Source: Gemmataceae bacterium (GTDB taxonomy: Bacteria > Planctomycetota > Planctomycetia > Gemmatales > Gemmataceae). From it: a DNA stretch of 38,910 bases. The notes under the pieces were generated by a model, which was not told the DNA's origin, made no database searches, and saw nothing but the letters and a program-made list of their open reading frames with translations. The position numbers and the translations under genes are program-made. Positions 18,101 to 24,999 of the stretch are shown piece after piece (position 1 is the stretch's first letter; every line of letters begins with the position of its first letter). Location: the NCBI GenBank assembly GCA_009692005.1, contig SHZZ01000035.1, positions 1-38,910 on the forward strand, read 5' to 3'.

Positions 18101-19080
18101 CCGCCGGTTCGGAAAACCCCCGTTTTTGGATTGACCAGGAGGCGGTGCAACCTCTGGCTTTTCACGAGCATCGGCACATCCTACCGTCGCTGAATCGCGA
18201 AGGGCTGGTGCGGGTGCGGGCGGAGTGGAACCAGCCGGGGAAACAGGACGAGTCAGAAAGCCGGAGAATCCCAACCGCTCTGCCGTTGTTAGGAATTGGC
18301 GATGCCGTGCAGGCAACTTGGACTTTGCGCTTGCCCCGGGGAATGGAAATCACCCCTTCCCCTAATAAGGAAACGGTTGGGCTAACCCCGGCGTTGCGCG
18401 CTCGAGCCCAGGCCTTGCTCCTGGGAACCCAATCCCTTTTGCAAAACTTCAGCGACAAGAATCCAAATCCCTTGGCCAGCCTGCAATTGCAGTTTTACTA
18501 CACGCTCTTGCGGGCGGAAATATTGGCCCGATTGCTAGCGGAAAAAATCGGCGAATCCAACCCCTGGTGGCAAGAACTGGACGAGGTGAATAAAAGCCTG
18601 CTGGAAAAAGCTGGGCTGGAAAACCTGCGCGCCACGGCCCGAGCCACCGCCAAGGAACGCCTTCCCCTCGACCTCGAAGCCCCCCTTTATTTCCAAATCC
18701 ATCCTTTTGAAAGCGATCCGCTTCCAGCCGGGGAACTTCTGGTTACGCTTCCCTTGGGCAGCTTGCCCGCTTGGGAGTTGACGACAAACCGGGCCAGTCC
18801 GGCCACCCTGACTATCTGGGCTTGGCCAGGTTGGTTGCTCATGGTGGTTTTTTCCCTGGCCGTAAAATTCTTTCCCCATTCTGCCGCTTTCATGCGAAAA
18901 TCGTGGCCCGAGCAAATCCTCCTTTTGGCCTTGGCCCTCTGGCTAATTTTGGGTTTGGTCGGCATTGTTGCCTTGCTGGCGGGCTTGGGTTTGCTGATTC
19001 GAATGGCGTTGCTGGCCAGGCGTTTTTATTTCTGGCGCCGTTCGCCTGAACTCGCTTCAGACCCTGAAAGCCTTACCTGA
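12163..19080 (+). CDS. Giant secreted membrane protein, apparent fusion of two related modules (B1 + B2)
   Basis: The product is 2305 residues from ATG 12163, which has AGGGGG at 12151-12156. A TTG at 12103 would overlap the upstream gene and spoil the signal peptide (MAPGAWILRLIASLMCASA). Half B1 (to about 1190) opens with 'FVRMEKKEFDALMAKAK' and then a beta block 'YQARFTDGALVGKGQW', carries long beta-rich domains, and ends in several membrane helices (about 1115-1180). A second signal-like helix (LTAAGLLLVSISAFTSGQA, from residue 1194) begins half B2. B2 repeats the opening pattern ('VFIPQKMLEEVQRLAQ', 'CLGRIDDQFLHLKCQW') and ends in membrane helices at about 2216-2238 and 2248-2285. The same order (export helix, short helical motif, beta body, C-terminal helices) is seen in module A upstream. 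The function is unknown; an envelope or surface-structure role is inference only. Confidence 0.87.
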   Translation: MAPGAWILRLIASLMCASATSLLVCSQDVRPASRAIPPFQLISVNEDQLAKLLDGKAKTAFVRMEKKEFDALMAKAKGPGKTPLAALTQAHYQARFTDGALVGKGQWTLLANSKESLLPIPALGLAIKKLTFKGMEARLGEFSKGQWSLLTPAGKEEKLDFEFSARLTPRPDGYHADLKLPTSGIGVFEISLPAGWNLASLGGGMREGPLPGEAGEKLWRIRASGETRLEILLQDPDRHAFAGGLTALRNFSLHRLEPEGVASEFQIEVGETSLGQKELLFDLPPGLRFLQVEMEGLKSWEIRSPVGKTAVLAVQRAGLGQAGGVLKARAMGPLQLAEFWQAPRMRPTGAPPSREEIRLEISPALELLAVEPGSFLVLDAGQNRDGVKIAGLVGGGLGDASGKTIPPKFLMKLLRAEFLTRQLTLIDLTPTGITLSSQFTYQILQGKCPFLLVEFPADFEVEEVSLENGPGIKDWLVRKDGVKQELRIELEAALGPPDPGEKTKKGLPVLQVVLSAKGFGPAKTKEWNFPALGPRGQRANEGFLSIAYDRATFQVEVATKAREILPPFENPGFKSTPNRLFSFLDRPPEGKVKVTAASPRFKAQTQTRLALRGNALEASFLVSVHPQEGLVDTFDIDISGLALGEKITWKETPGKRGIRKVEGLGSQAAANAVAWLAVRHPWDLSWAALNPGPVQRYRVFLSQPLSRNQSIKLESLPSLKLNGPVFVAPLPRVPFAIPSEGEARLELPPGWNPEIKAQGWKQVFGYPAGTYVYQQDNPWNSLSLQFPRGQELTLEGAVASAVLRCSMRENGEVFNHFSFTVPPSMAGEFPLGLPSHSSLLKVLVHGKPLPLLSILDGNQVAIPVPVNWVIGEAQVDVFYQSRKSYGFFLRNIAGDFPKLPFPVKTQRVVYSLPTDWEPLSLGSKPLERTGASLAKGSPAFLDRILALGLGSPKDWISAWKEMKLETDPFRALQIKAVAGENRNLGALTRALHEACQLADLEFLLDLEGLEAKKYSRKTPLPDPAASVGENLDALGLALASWGKKLILTSAGGSLRPFREEADQLLPAWRWLYPPENLPLVAPKGKSPAAYSESQATWEIQEFKQGQPLWIANKNHLLAIGFFLALLTLLLPGLRRWSRWPRINWPLWLILGTLILLLPGSFIHLALWPFLALSLSLLCQYAGRLAAVAQPVKTLTAAGLLLVSISAFTSGQAEENEPFAVYLLLAKDRALETAVFIPQKMLEEVQRLAQPIKEEIRPAITQATCLGRIDDQFLHLKCQWQVVAKEAGVLELPVSAASVEGDILVDGEKAFPRSGPQGQILVPILSAGLRGLSLEMRFPIRVEGGKETVSFHPPQVVESFFQGEFTAGIEEITLQGALGSSEIRKEGNKTLVRADLGRVGGPVVLAWKKGLPAPRALPQIHEAYCWDIRADSSLLNAFFSCQIPQAGTDVLNLHVPAGLTVVSCGTVGGPGETPPRIVQWSRAVTARGARWGFHFPSRVQGEVLLLVQLAPLSPLASPWKMPVPEPEGLVSPGGSFLAYRVQGCQALRNTLPLGVTGIPNAAFAPFWKGAGKPEPESLAYACSFRRVQGNLPELVLDLAPSRPSFTVRQEILITPTEQDQSQWVKISARGESAAGPIPYLNWQLDHPGRVLIRNIRGEEVASWTQNGRDLLIWFKDSSRNFSLEIEAQVFPVGSGESREIRAPVSRFEQSEKTFTTVELPPAKAINYKVVKLTGLAQVPALGEMRFQGEEKNYLVRLLPTPVTQPAMTPSCLIVEPGEKGITLRLEALFPAGRPGMPNPMQLEVRNWPTGPARLQVPEGMKKDEKLLGNAERIWTLYPLPGGPAWRLTLEGVLPLSEGKKEIVLPQWAFAGVAGAANYYSLPLAGPKVLATRSCQEVSFRELPKELTALGFSGADYSTRVYRATGPQPVVILETNDERIPSAEPLRLVHVEREVVLGPPAMHRVQWWIIKKDQSGIPVGLPAGSENPRFWIDQEAVQPLAFHEHRHILPSLNREGLVRVRAEWNQPGKQDESESRRIPTALPLLGIGDAVQATWTLRLPRGMEITPSPNKETVGLTPALRARAQALLLGTQSLLQNFSDKNPNPLASLQLQFYYTLLRAEILARLLAEKIGESNPWWQELDEVNKSLLEKAGLENLRATARATAKERLPLDLEAPLYFQIHPFESDPLPAGELLVTLPLGSLPAWELTTNRASPATLTIWAWPGWLLMVVFSLAVKFFPHSAAFMRKSWPEQILLLALALWLILGLVGIVALLAGLGLLIRMALLARRFYFWRRSPELASDPESLT

Positions 19081-19102
19081 TTTTTTCCTGGAGCTTGTGG
19101 TT

Positions 19103-21244
19103 ATGGCCCAGATATCCGAAATTATCGCTGCGGGCCAATGTCTGCAATTGGGCATTCTCGATGGCAATATCGCCCTGCTCACCTTTGGCCGACTCGATTC
19201 CCGGGTCAACGCCGCGCATTCCCTCCTTTTTTCCGAGTTGAAAAAACACCTGGCAGTGTTGCGCACGCGGCCGTTATTGAAAGGGCTGATCTTTCAAAGT
19301 AATCTGCCGGGGTTTTTTATCTCCGGCGCTGACCTGAAAGAATTATCCCGCAAAAGAGACCAGCCAGGCAAAGTGGCCGAGGTTATTCATCTCGCCCTCG
19401 AGGGAATTTCCGAGTTGGAGAATCTGCCCTTTCCCACCCTGGCCTTGATCGATGGCGTCTGCCTGGGGGGCGGGTTGGAAATTGCCATGGGGTTGGATTT
19501 TCGCTATGCCAGCGCCGGAAAAAAAACCGAACTGGGCATGCCCGAAACCAAGCTTGGGCTGATCCCCGGGTGGGGAGGCACGCAACGCCTCACACGCTTC
19601 CTTGGCTTCGACCTGAGCATGAATCTTGTGCTAACTGGCAGATCGCTTTCGGGACGCGAAGCCCTGGAACAAGGGCTGGTAGATGCCTTGGTTCCACCGG
19701 AAAACCTAATGGAAATGGGTGTCAAAAAAATCCTGGAAACGCACCACGATGGGACCTGGGCTTCTTCCAGAGCCAAAAAATCCCGGGTCCTGGCTTGGAC
19801 CACCGGGGAATTATCCTTGGCCCTGCAGTCTTGGCGAAAAAATACTTCCTGCCACCCCTTGCAGGTTTCGCTTTTGTGCGACTTGATGGAAAAAACGGTC
19901 CGCTTGCCCCTGGGCGAGGCCTTGAAGCTCGAAACCGCCTCATTCTTGAAAGCCTGGGAAGGCCCGTTGGGGAAAAACCTGGTGGCGCTTTTCTTTCTCA
20001 AGCAGGGAATATCAAAAAAGTCCTCGCCTTCCCTCGGCCTGGCAAAAATCGATTCCGTCGGCGTGGTCGGCTCGGGCGTGTTCGGACCAAAAATCGCCGA
20101 GTGGTTTGCCCGCGCTGGGTTCAACACCATGCTGGTCGACCGAGTTCCGGTCAACCTTGGCCGCGGCACTACCTTGATTATTGAGGAAATGCACCGCAAC
20201 CTGCAGGCCGGCGGGATTCCACAAAAGGAGCTGCTGGAAATCCTCGGCCGCCTCAGCACCTCCACCGTGTCGCAATCGCTGATCGATCGGCAATTCGTCC
20301 TGGAATCCGCCGTCGAAAACGAGGTGGTCAAGGCCGCCATCTTCCGCGAACTTGATGCTTTCCTTCCTCCCACCGCCCTGCTGGCCAGCAACACCAACAC
20401 CCTTTCCATCACCCGCCTTGGGCGGGAATTGAAAAACCCGGGCAATTTTGCCGGCTTCCATTTTGTCTCTCGTGTCTTTCCTAACGATTTGGTCGAGATC
20501 GTCCGCGGGGAAAAAACTTCCGATGAATGCCTCACAGCTTTTAAAGGAATCGCTCGCCGTTTGGGGAAAATCCCTTTGCTGGTAAATGACAGCCCAGGCT
20601 TCCTGGTTTGCCGCCTGCTGGTTCCCATGATTCAAGAAGCGCAACACTTGGTGGCAGACGGCGCCACTCCCGCCTTGGTCGACGAAGCGCTGGAGGAATT
20701 TGGTTTTCCCTTGGGCTTTTTTAAATATGTCGATCTCCTGGGTCTGGACGCTTTTCAGTTCCTTGCTGATTCCATTAACCAAAAAACGGGCAGCCCGGAT
20801 GCTCCGCCAGGTTTGGTCCAAGAATTGGTGAGGCGCGGTCGAAGCGGCCACAACTCTGGCCTGGGATTTTGGAGTTACTCCAAATCGGGGGAAAAAAAAC
20901 CTGATCCCGATCTGGACCTGATCCTGGAAAAATTCCGCGGCCCTGCCCGCCCTTTACCCAGGGAAGAAATCCTCGAGCGAATCCTTCTCGCGGAGTTGGT
21001 CGAAGCCAGCAGAGTTTTGGAAGAAAAGGTCGTTGCCACTCCTGCCGAAGCCGACCTTGGCCTGGTCCTGGGGATCCATTTCCCCATGTGCCACGGAGGA
21101 ATCTTTCACTGGGCCGATGCCCAAGGCTGGCCCCGGTTGGATCAGCTTTTCGCGAAATTGGGTCCCAAGGGGAAACGGTTCCAAATGCCCCCCTGGCTGC
21201 AGGAGAAAAGGGCCAAAAACGCCACCTGTTTGCCAAAGGAATAA
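19103..21244 (+). CDS. Multifunctional fatty acid oxidation protein, enoyl-CoA hydratase + 3-hydroxyacyl-CoA dehydrogenase (FadB/FadJ/TFP-alpha-like)
   Basis: This is a 713-residue protein with an N-terminal crotonase domain and a C-terminal NAD-dependent dehydrogenase. Both hydratase glutamates are present: E126 (GGGLEIAMG) and E148 (MPETKLG), with the 22-residue spacing of mitochondrial TFP-alpha. The Rossmann motif is VGVVGSGVFG. Of the dehydrogenase residues known from human HADH, His (H453, GFHFV) and Glu (E465, LVEIVRG) are kept. The Ser of 'SNTS' is Asn (N432), the Asn of 'GFxVNR' is Cys (C503), and the NP after the His is SR. The hydratase is therefore likely active while dehydrogenase activity is doubtful or altered. 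The start may instead be GTG 19097; GGAG at 19089-19092 suits either. The gene lies 22 bases after the giant protein gene, which suggests co-transcription, although no shared pathway is obvious. Confidence 0.9.
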   Translation: MAQISEIIAAGQCLQLGILDGNIALLTFGRLDSRVNAAHSLLFSELKKHLAVLRTRPLLKGLIFQSNLPGFFISGADLKELSRKRDQPGKVAEVIHLALEGISELENLPFPTLALIDGVCLGGGLEIAMGLDFRYASAGKKTELGMPETKLGLIPGWGGTQRLTRFLGFDLSMNLVLTGRSLSGREALEQGLVDALVPPENLMEMGVKKILETHHDGTWASSRAKKSRVLAWTTGELSLALQSWRKNTSCHPLQVSLLCDLMEKTVRLPLGEALKLETASFLKAWEGPLGKNLVALFFLKQGISKKSSPSLGLAKIDSVGVVGSGVFGPKIAEWFARAGFNTMLVDRVPVNLGRGTTLIIEEMHRNLQAGGIPQKELLEILGRLSTSTVSQSLIDRQFVLESAVENEVVKAAIFRELDAFLPPTALLASNTNTLSITRLGRELKNPGNFAGFHFVSRVFPNDLVEIVRGEKTSDECLTAFKGIARRLGKIPLLVNDSPGFLVCRLLVPMIQEAQHLVADGATPALVDEALEEFGFPLGFFKYVDLLGLDAFQFLADSINQKTGSPDAPPGLVQELVRRGRSGHNSGLGFWSYSKSGEKKPDPDLDLILEKFRGPARPLPREEILERILLAELVEASRVLEEKVVATPAEADLGLVLGIHFPMCHGGIFHWADAQGWPRLDQLFAKLGPKGKRFQMPPWLQEKRAKNATCLPKE

Positions 21245-21259
21245 TTCCCTCTATTTCTT

Positions 21260-21287
21260 TTGCCTGGAATGGCCCTTGGGGTATGAT
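21260..21287 (+). promoter_or_regulatory. Possible sigma-70-type promoter
   Basis: TTGCCT (21260-21265) and TATGAT (21282-21287) are 16 bases apart in the 160-base gap after the FadB-like gene. They could drive the secreted-protein gene starting at 21405. The match is by eye only, and planctomycete promoters are not well defined. Confidence 0.35.
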
Positions 21288-21404
21288 CCAAGGGTTCTTT
21301 TACCACTGCCCCGTGAGGATTCTGCGGGGAAAAAATGTTCAACCTGGCAGGCCGCTCGTGTTTCTTCCCGACTAGAAAAAATTTCTTTTCAAAAGGAGTT
21401 ACAT

Positions 21405-22319
21405 ATGTTCCGCTCCCTTGGCCTTTTCATCGCCTCGGTTACATTGCTCGGTTGCTTGTTCGGTTGGAGGTACCTCCTGGCTCAGGAGAAAGGAAAAGGT
21501 CAAAAGGAAATAACCGTCAGGACTGAAGGGGCTGGCCAGGAACGAATCCGCCTGCTACAGCCCGGTAAGGACGGCGAAATCCGTTTGTTGCTGGCACAGG
21601 AGCAGCCCAAGATAAAAGCGCTGAAACCCGATAGCGACCTGGATGCCTGGCTGAAAACCCTGGCGCCAAAAATTGCCGACCGCCATGACAAAATCCGTGA
21701 AAGCGCCCGCCAGGCCATTCTTGCCGCAGGCCCTTATGCCATCGATATGCTGAACGACCTTGCCAAAAGCAATGACAATGCCACCGCCATTGCCGCCAAG
21801 GGATTGCTGGAAAGGATAGATCAACCGGTATTGGCCTATGCCACCGCCGCGCCCGGGGTCAATTACCGACTGATCACTCCCCCCTATGAAAAAAAGAATG
21901 AGGATGTGAAAAAAGACGAGGGCAGAAAAGAGGAAAGGAAAAAGGCCAACACGCCGGACCGCCCGGACTTTTTCAAAAAGGATGGCAAGAAGGCCGACGC
22001 CCGCCCCTTCGGCCCTGAGGCCAGGGAAAAATTATTCCGCGACCTTGACCTGACCCCGGATGTGAAAGCCAAGGTCCAGGATGTGCTTTCCTCGCAGCAG
22101 CAGGCCATGCGAGCCTTGATGGAAAAAGCCCGCGCCGAGGGCGCCGACCAGGCCAAGGTCATGGAAGAAACGCGCGAGATCCGCGAGGCCTTTGTGAAAA
22201 CCATGCGGGAAATCCTCGGCCCGGACAAATTTCAAAAGTTCATGGATCTGGCGCCCGGCCCAGGCCAATTCGAAAAAAAATCCAAGAGCTCTCCCAGGCC
22301 CGAACGGCCCAAGGGTTAA
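21405..22319 (+). CDS. Secreted hypothetical protein with Spy/CpxP-like (LTxxQ-type) C-terminal helix region
   Basis: ATG 21405 is preceded by AAAAGGAG at 21391-21398 and begins a 304-residue product with a signal peptide (MFRSLGLFIASVTLLGCLFG). Residues about 60-125 are helical with HEAT-like character (the IRESARQAILAAGPYAIDML type). A very charged Lys/Glu/Asp-rich linker follows. The C-terminus has a helical block with 'LDLTPDVKAKVQDVL', resembling the metal/stress-sensing Spy/CpxP family and other planctomycete proteins ending in a 'PEQ-x-K/F' type block. The role is probably periplasmic; no catalytic motif is seen. An in-frame upstream extension to 21033 overlaps the FadB-like gene and lacks a signal peptide, so it was rejected. 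Confidence 0.8.
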   Translation: MFRSLGLFIASVTLLGCLFGWRYLLAQEKGKGQKEITVRTEGAGQERIRLLQPGKDGEIRLLLAQEQPKIKALKPDSDLDAWLKTLAPKIADRHDKIRESARQAILAAGPYAIDMLNDLAKSNDNATAIAAKGLLERIDQPVLAYATAAPGVNYRLITPPYEKKNEDVKKDEGRKEERKKANTPDRPDFFKKDGKKADARPFGPEAREKLFRDLDLTPDVKAKVQDVLSSQQQAMRALMEKARAEGADQAKVMEETREIREAFVKTMREILGPDKFQKFMDLAPGPGQFEKKSKSSPRPERPKG

Positions 22320-22396
22320 TATTCGACCAGCCCATTAAGGGCGACATAATAGTCTCAGGCCGGTAAACGAGCAAAAACTGTACGGAGGGTTATGCC

Positions 22397-22936
22397 ATGG
22401 CGGTAGAATCCCAGGCGGCCGTACTTCCGGAACTGGTGTTACTCCTGAGGGAACCGCTGGTCTTCGAGAAAAGTTTTCTCCAGGGCGCGGTGGTGGCGGC
22501 CTTCCGCAGGGTGCTACCCACCGATGAGCCCGATGCCGAGGAATTTGTCATCGGCGATTACCCCATCTTCTTCGTTGGCTTGCAGGGAAACCTGCTGCAA
22601 GTCAAATCGATGCCGGTCCCGTACAACGCGCAATCGGCTCTTCCCTTTGTCCAGGGAGATCCTAACGATCTGTTAAGTGGCATTGCTGATCCGGAATTTC
22701 GCAAACTGGTTGCCAGGCACAAGGGTTGGGTTTCCGCCGCACTGATGAAACCCGGACCGGAGGTTCATGCCAAACCGTTTAAGTTGGTTTCCAAAATGCT
22801 CTCCGCCTTCGGCTTCGAGGATGTCTGCGCCATTATCTGCCCTGGCCGCCAGCAAATCCTCCCCTGGGATTTTGCCATGCATGAGAAACTGTCCCATGGC
22901 AGGGGCTTAAATCTTTTCCACGGGCAATCCTCATGA
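22397..22936 (+). CDS. Hypothetical protein, possibly DUF4261-like
   Basis: The product is 179 residues from ATG 22397, with GGAGG at 22384-22388 (8 bases away). It has no signal peptide or membrane helix. An N-terminal hydrophobic strand (ELVLLLREPLVF) leads to an alpha/beta body with 'FFVGLQGNLLQVKSMPVPY', 'RHKGWVSAALMKPG' and 'AFGFEDVCAIICPGRQQI'. This is loosely reminiscent of DUF4261-type proteins, but I cannot confirm it. Its stop overlaps the next start by four bases (ATGA, 22933), so the two are translationally coupled. Confidence 0.8.
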   Translation: MAVESQAAVLPELVLLLREPLVFEKSFLQGAVVAAFRRVLPTDEPDAEEFVIGDYPIFFVGLQGNLLQVKSMPVPYNAQSALPFVQGDPNDLLSGIADPEFRKLVARHKGWVSAALMKPGPEVHAKPFKLVSKMLSAFGFEDVCAIICPGRQQILPWDFAMHEKLSHGRGLNLFHGQSS

Positions 22937-23394
22937 GCGATCCCCTGGTGGAAACCTGGGAAATCCACAACCGCATTAATTTCTACCTCCTCGACGCCGT
23001 GTCCGAGGAAGCCCTCTCTTTATCCATGAGTCCCAAACACCGAAACATCTTCAAGCTTTTCGCGCATATGCACAATGTGCGGCGGATGTGGGTCGAGGCG
23101 GCCGGTCCCGAATTCATGAAAGGCATCGAGAAAATCGCCGACGAAACCGGCAAGAAAAACCAATTGAAAAAGGCTCTGACTCTTTCCGGGAAAGCCATGG
23201 CCAGGGTGCTGGAAAAAGCCCTGCTCAATGGGGGAAAAGTTCCAAGTTTCAAACCCCACGCCACCGCCTTTTTAGCCTACGCCATCTCGCACGAATCGCA
23301 CCACCGCGGACAGATCGGTTGGACATTGAAATTCACCGGGCACCCACTCCCGCAAAAAATCGGTTATGGCTTGTGGGAATGGGGGGTAAGATAG
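22933..23394 (+). CDS. DinB-like (four-helix bundle) putative metal-dependent protein
   Basis: The 153-residue product has the DinB/YfiT-like pattern: an N-terminal helix, a His on the second helix ('FAHMHNVRRMW') and a C-terminal HxxxH-like cluster ('SHESHHRGQI') that normally completes a three-His metal site. Members include thiol transferases and many uncharacterised stress proteins, so the reaction is unknown. The start overlaps the stop of the preceding gene as ATGA, which implies coupled translation and a possible joint role. Confidence 0.85.
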   Translation: MSDPLVETWEIHNRINFYLLDAVSEEALSLSMSPKHRNIFKLFAHMHNVRRMWVEAAGPEFMKGIEKIADETGKKNQLKKALTLSGKAMARVLEKALLNGGKVPSFKPHATAFLAYAISHESHHRGQIGWTLKFTGHPLPQKIGYGLWEWGVR

Positions 23395-23499
23395 TTGGCC
23401 ACCGCCTTAGGAATATGGGAAAGTTTTTGGGAGTGAAAAAGGGTTTTTTCTTTCCGTGTTGGAGCGCCCTTGAACGGTTGTTTTTTGGAAGGAGTTTCC

Positions 23500-24108
23500 A
23501 TGCGTTTTGCCAGGGTTGCATTAGCATTTTTATGCCTTGGTTCCTGGAACCTGGCTTTCGCGCAAAAACCTGAAATCCAAAAAGGCGGCCTCAATTTTTA
23601 CCCCCTGCAAAAGGGCAACCAGTGGCACTACCAAGTGAGCGCCAATGGAGGGAAAGGCGAACTGACTTTTCAAATTGCAGACATTGATACGATCAAAGGA
23701 AAAAAGGCATCCCGGTTGGAAACCCTGAGTAATAAAGTAGCCACCGCCAACGAACATTTGATCCTGGAAAAGAATGGCCTCTTCCGTCACAAGTATAATG
23801 GCCTGGCATTGGATCCCCCTGTTTGTGTGTTGAAACTCCCCTTTAAGGAAGGCGAGACCTGGAAGAACCAAATAAAAGTCCCCGGTGCCGAGGTGGAAAT
23901 GAATTGTAAAGCCACCGAGAAAAAAATCGAGGTCCCTGCCGGAAAATTCAAAACAATCCATGTGCAAATCGATTTTCAGGTGAATGGCGCTCCCTGCAAA
24001 ACCGGCTATTGGTTCGCCGACGGCGTGGGCATGGTGAAACAAACTATCGATTTCGGGCAGGGAGAAATCACCCTGGAAATGAAAGAGTTTATTCCTGCCA
24101 AACCCTGA
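23500..24108 (+). CDS. Secreted hypothetical protein
   Basis: ATG 23500 has GGAAGGAG at 23487-23494 and starts a 202-residue product with a signal peptide (MRFARVALAFLCLGSWNLAFA). A start at 23470 would precede this ribosome site and was rejected. The mature part begins 'LNFYPLQKGNQWHYQV', runs as beta-strand-rich sequence through 'PPVCVLKLPFKEGETWKNQ' and 'EVPAGKFKTIHV', and ends near 'YWFADGVGMVKQ'. I know this pattern from single-domain secreted proteins in planctomycetes and relatives, where it has no assigned function. It is probably a periplasmic beta-barrel- or lipocalin-like domain. Confidence 0.82.
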   Translation: MRFARVALAFLCLGSWNLAFAQKPEIQKGGLNFYPLQKGNQWHYQVSANGGKGELTFQIADIDTIKGKKASRLETLSNKVATANEHLILEKNGLFRHKYNGLALDPPVCVLKLPFKEGETWKNQIKVPGAEVEMNCKATEKKIEVPAGKFKTIHVQIDFQVNGAPCKTGYWFADGVGMVKQTIDFGQGEITLEMKEFIPAKP

Positions 24109-24128
24109 CCCTCCTTGAGGAATTTCGC

Positions 24129-24596
24129 ATGACAGTAAAACCTATTCCCGATGGCTATGCCACCCTGACACCGTACCTGATCATTAAAGGGGCGGCCAAG
24201 GCCATGGATTTTTACAAACAGGCTTTGGGCGCCAGTGAAATCTTTCGCCTGACAGGGGACGATGGCCGGGTGGGCCATGCCGAGATGCAAATCGGCTCTT
24301 CCAAGTTCATGCTGGCGGATGAGTTTCCCGAAATGGGCATGCTTGCGCCGGAACCTTCCGGCAAAACCCCGGTGTCCTTCCTTGTTTATGTCGAGGATGT
24401 GGACAAGGCCTTTGCCAAGGCGCTGGCCGAGGGCGGGACTTTGGAACGCCCCTTGGCCAACCAGTTTTATGGCGACCGCTCGGGAACTTTCCTTGACCCC
24501 TTCAACCATCGGTGGAACTTGGCCACGCATATCGAAGATGTTTCGCCCGAAGAAATTGACCGACGCTGCCAGCAAATGAGCCCCGAGAAAAAATAA
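24129..24596 (+). CDS. VOC (glyoxalase/bleomycin-resistance) family protein, PhnB-like
   Basis: The 155-residue product starts at ATG 24129, with GAGG at 24117-24120. The sequence follows the PhnB-like subgroup: 'TPYLIIKGAAKAMDFYKQAL' at the N-terminus, 'VGHAEMQIGSSKFMLADE' in the middle and 'YGDRSGTFLDPFNHRWNLAT' near the end. The fold is two beta-alpha-beta-beta-beta units that bind a metal. Known members are demethylubiquinone-methyltransferase-like or resistance proteins, so the substrate cannot be deduced. It lies 19 bases before a second VOC gene. Confidence 0.9.
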   Translation: MTVKPIPDGYATLTPYLIIKGAAKAMDFYKQALGASEIFRLTGDDGRVGHAEMQIGSSKFMLADEFPEMGMLAPEPSGKTPVSFLVYVEDVDKAFAKALAEGGTLERPLANQFYGDRSGTFLDPFNHRWNLATHIEDVSPEEIDRRCQQMSPEKK

Positions 24597-24615
24597 TACT
24601 TCACAAGGGAATCTC

Positions 24616-24975
24616 TTGATCACTGGCGTTCACAATATGTTCTACAGCTCGGAGGCGGAAAAACTTCGAGAGTTTTTCCGTGACAAGATTGGCTTCCCCT
24701 GTTTTGACGCTGGTGGCGGCTGGCTCATCTTTAACCTGCCCAAGGGGGAACTCGGCTGCCATCCTGCTGAAATCACGGATGGCCAACCTTCCGGAACGGC
24801 GCACATTTCCTTTTCCTGCGACAATTTGGAAAAAACCATTTCGGAGTTGCGCTCTCGGGGCGTGGAGTTTTCCGGTCCGGTTCATCAAGAGGAATATGGC
24901 CTGGTGACTTTTTTCCAGGCCCCGGGCGGCTTCTTAATCCAACTCTACCAGCCCTCTTACCAACCGGGATCCTAG
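24616..24975 (+). CDS. VOC (glyoxalase-like) family protein
   Basis: The 119-residue product begins at TTG 24616, supported by AAGGGA at 24604-24609 (six bases away) and by the family-typical opening 'ITGVHNMFYSSEAEKLREFF'. A start at ATG 24637 would remove the first strand. It contains 'GGGWLIFNLPKGELGCHP', 'HISFSCDNLEKTISELRSRG' and 'YGLVTFFQAPGGFLIQLYQP', a single VOC domain that should work as a dimer. It is in the same operon as the PhnB-like gene; the substrate is unknown. Confidence 0.9.
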   Translation: MITGVHNMFYSSEAEKLREFFRDKIGFPCFDAGGGWLIFNLPKGELGCHPAEITDGQPSGTAHISFSCDNLEKTISELRSRGVEFSGPVHQEEYGLVTFFQAPGGFLIQLYQPSYQPGS

Positions 24976-24999
24976 GTCAAGGAGTTTAGGACAAATCGC

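Noticed and set aside
19504-20628. 374-codon open frame on the minus strand
   Set aside because: Antisense shadow of the FadB-like gene, Ser/Arg-rich without domain signs.
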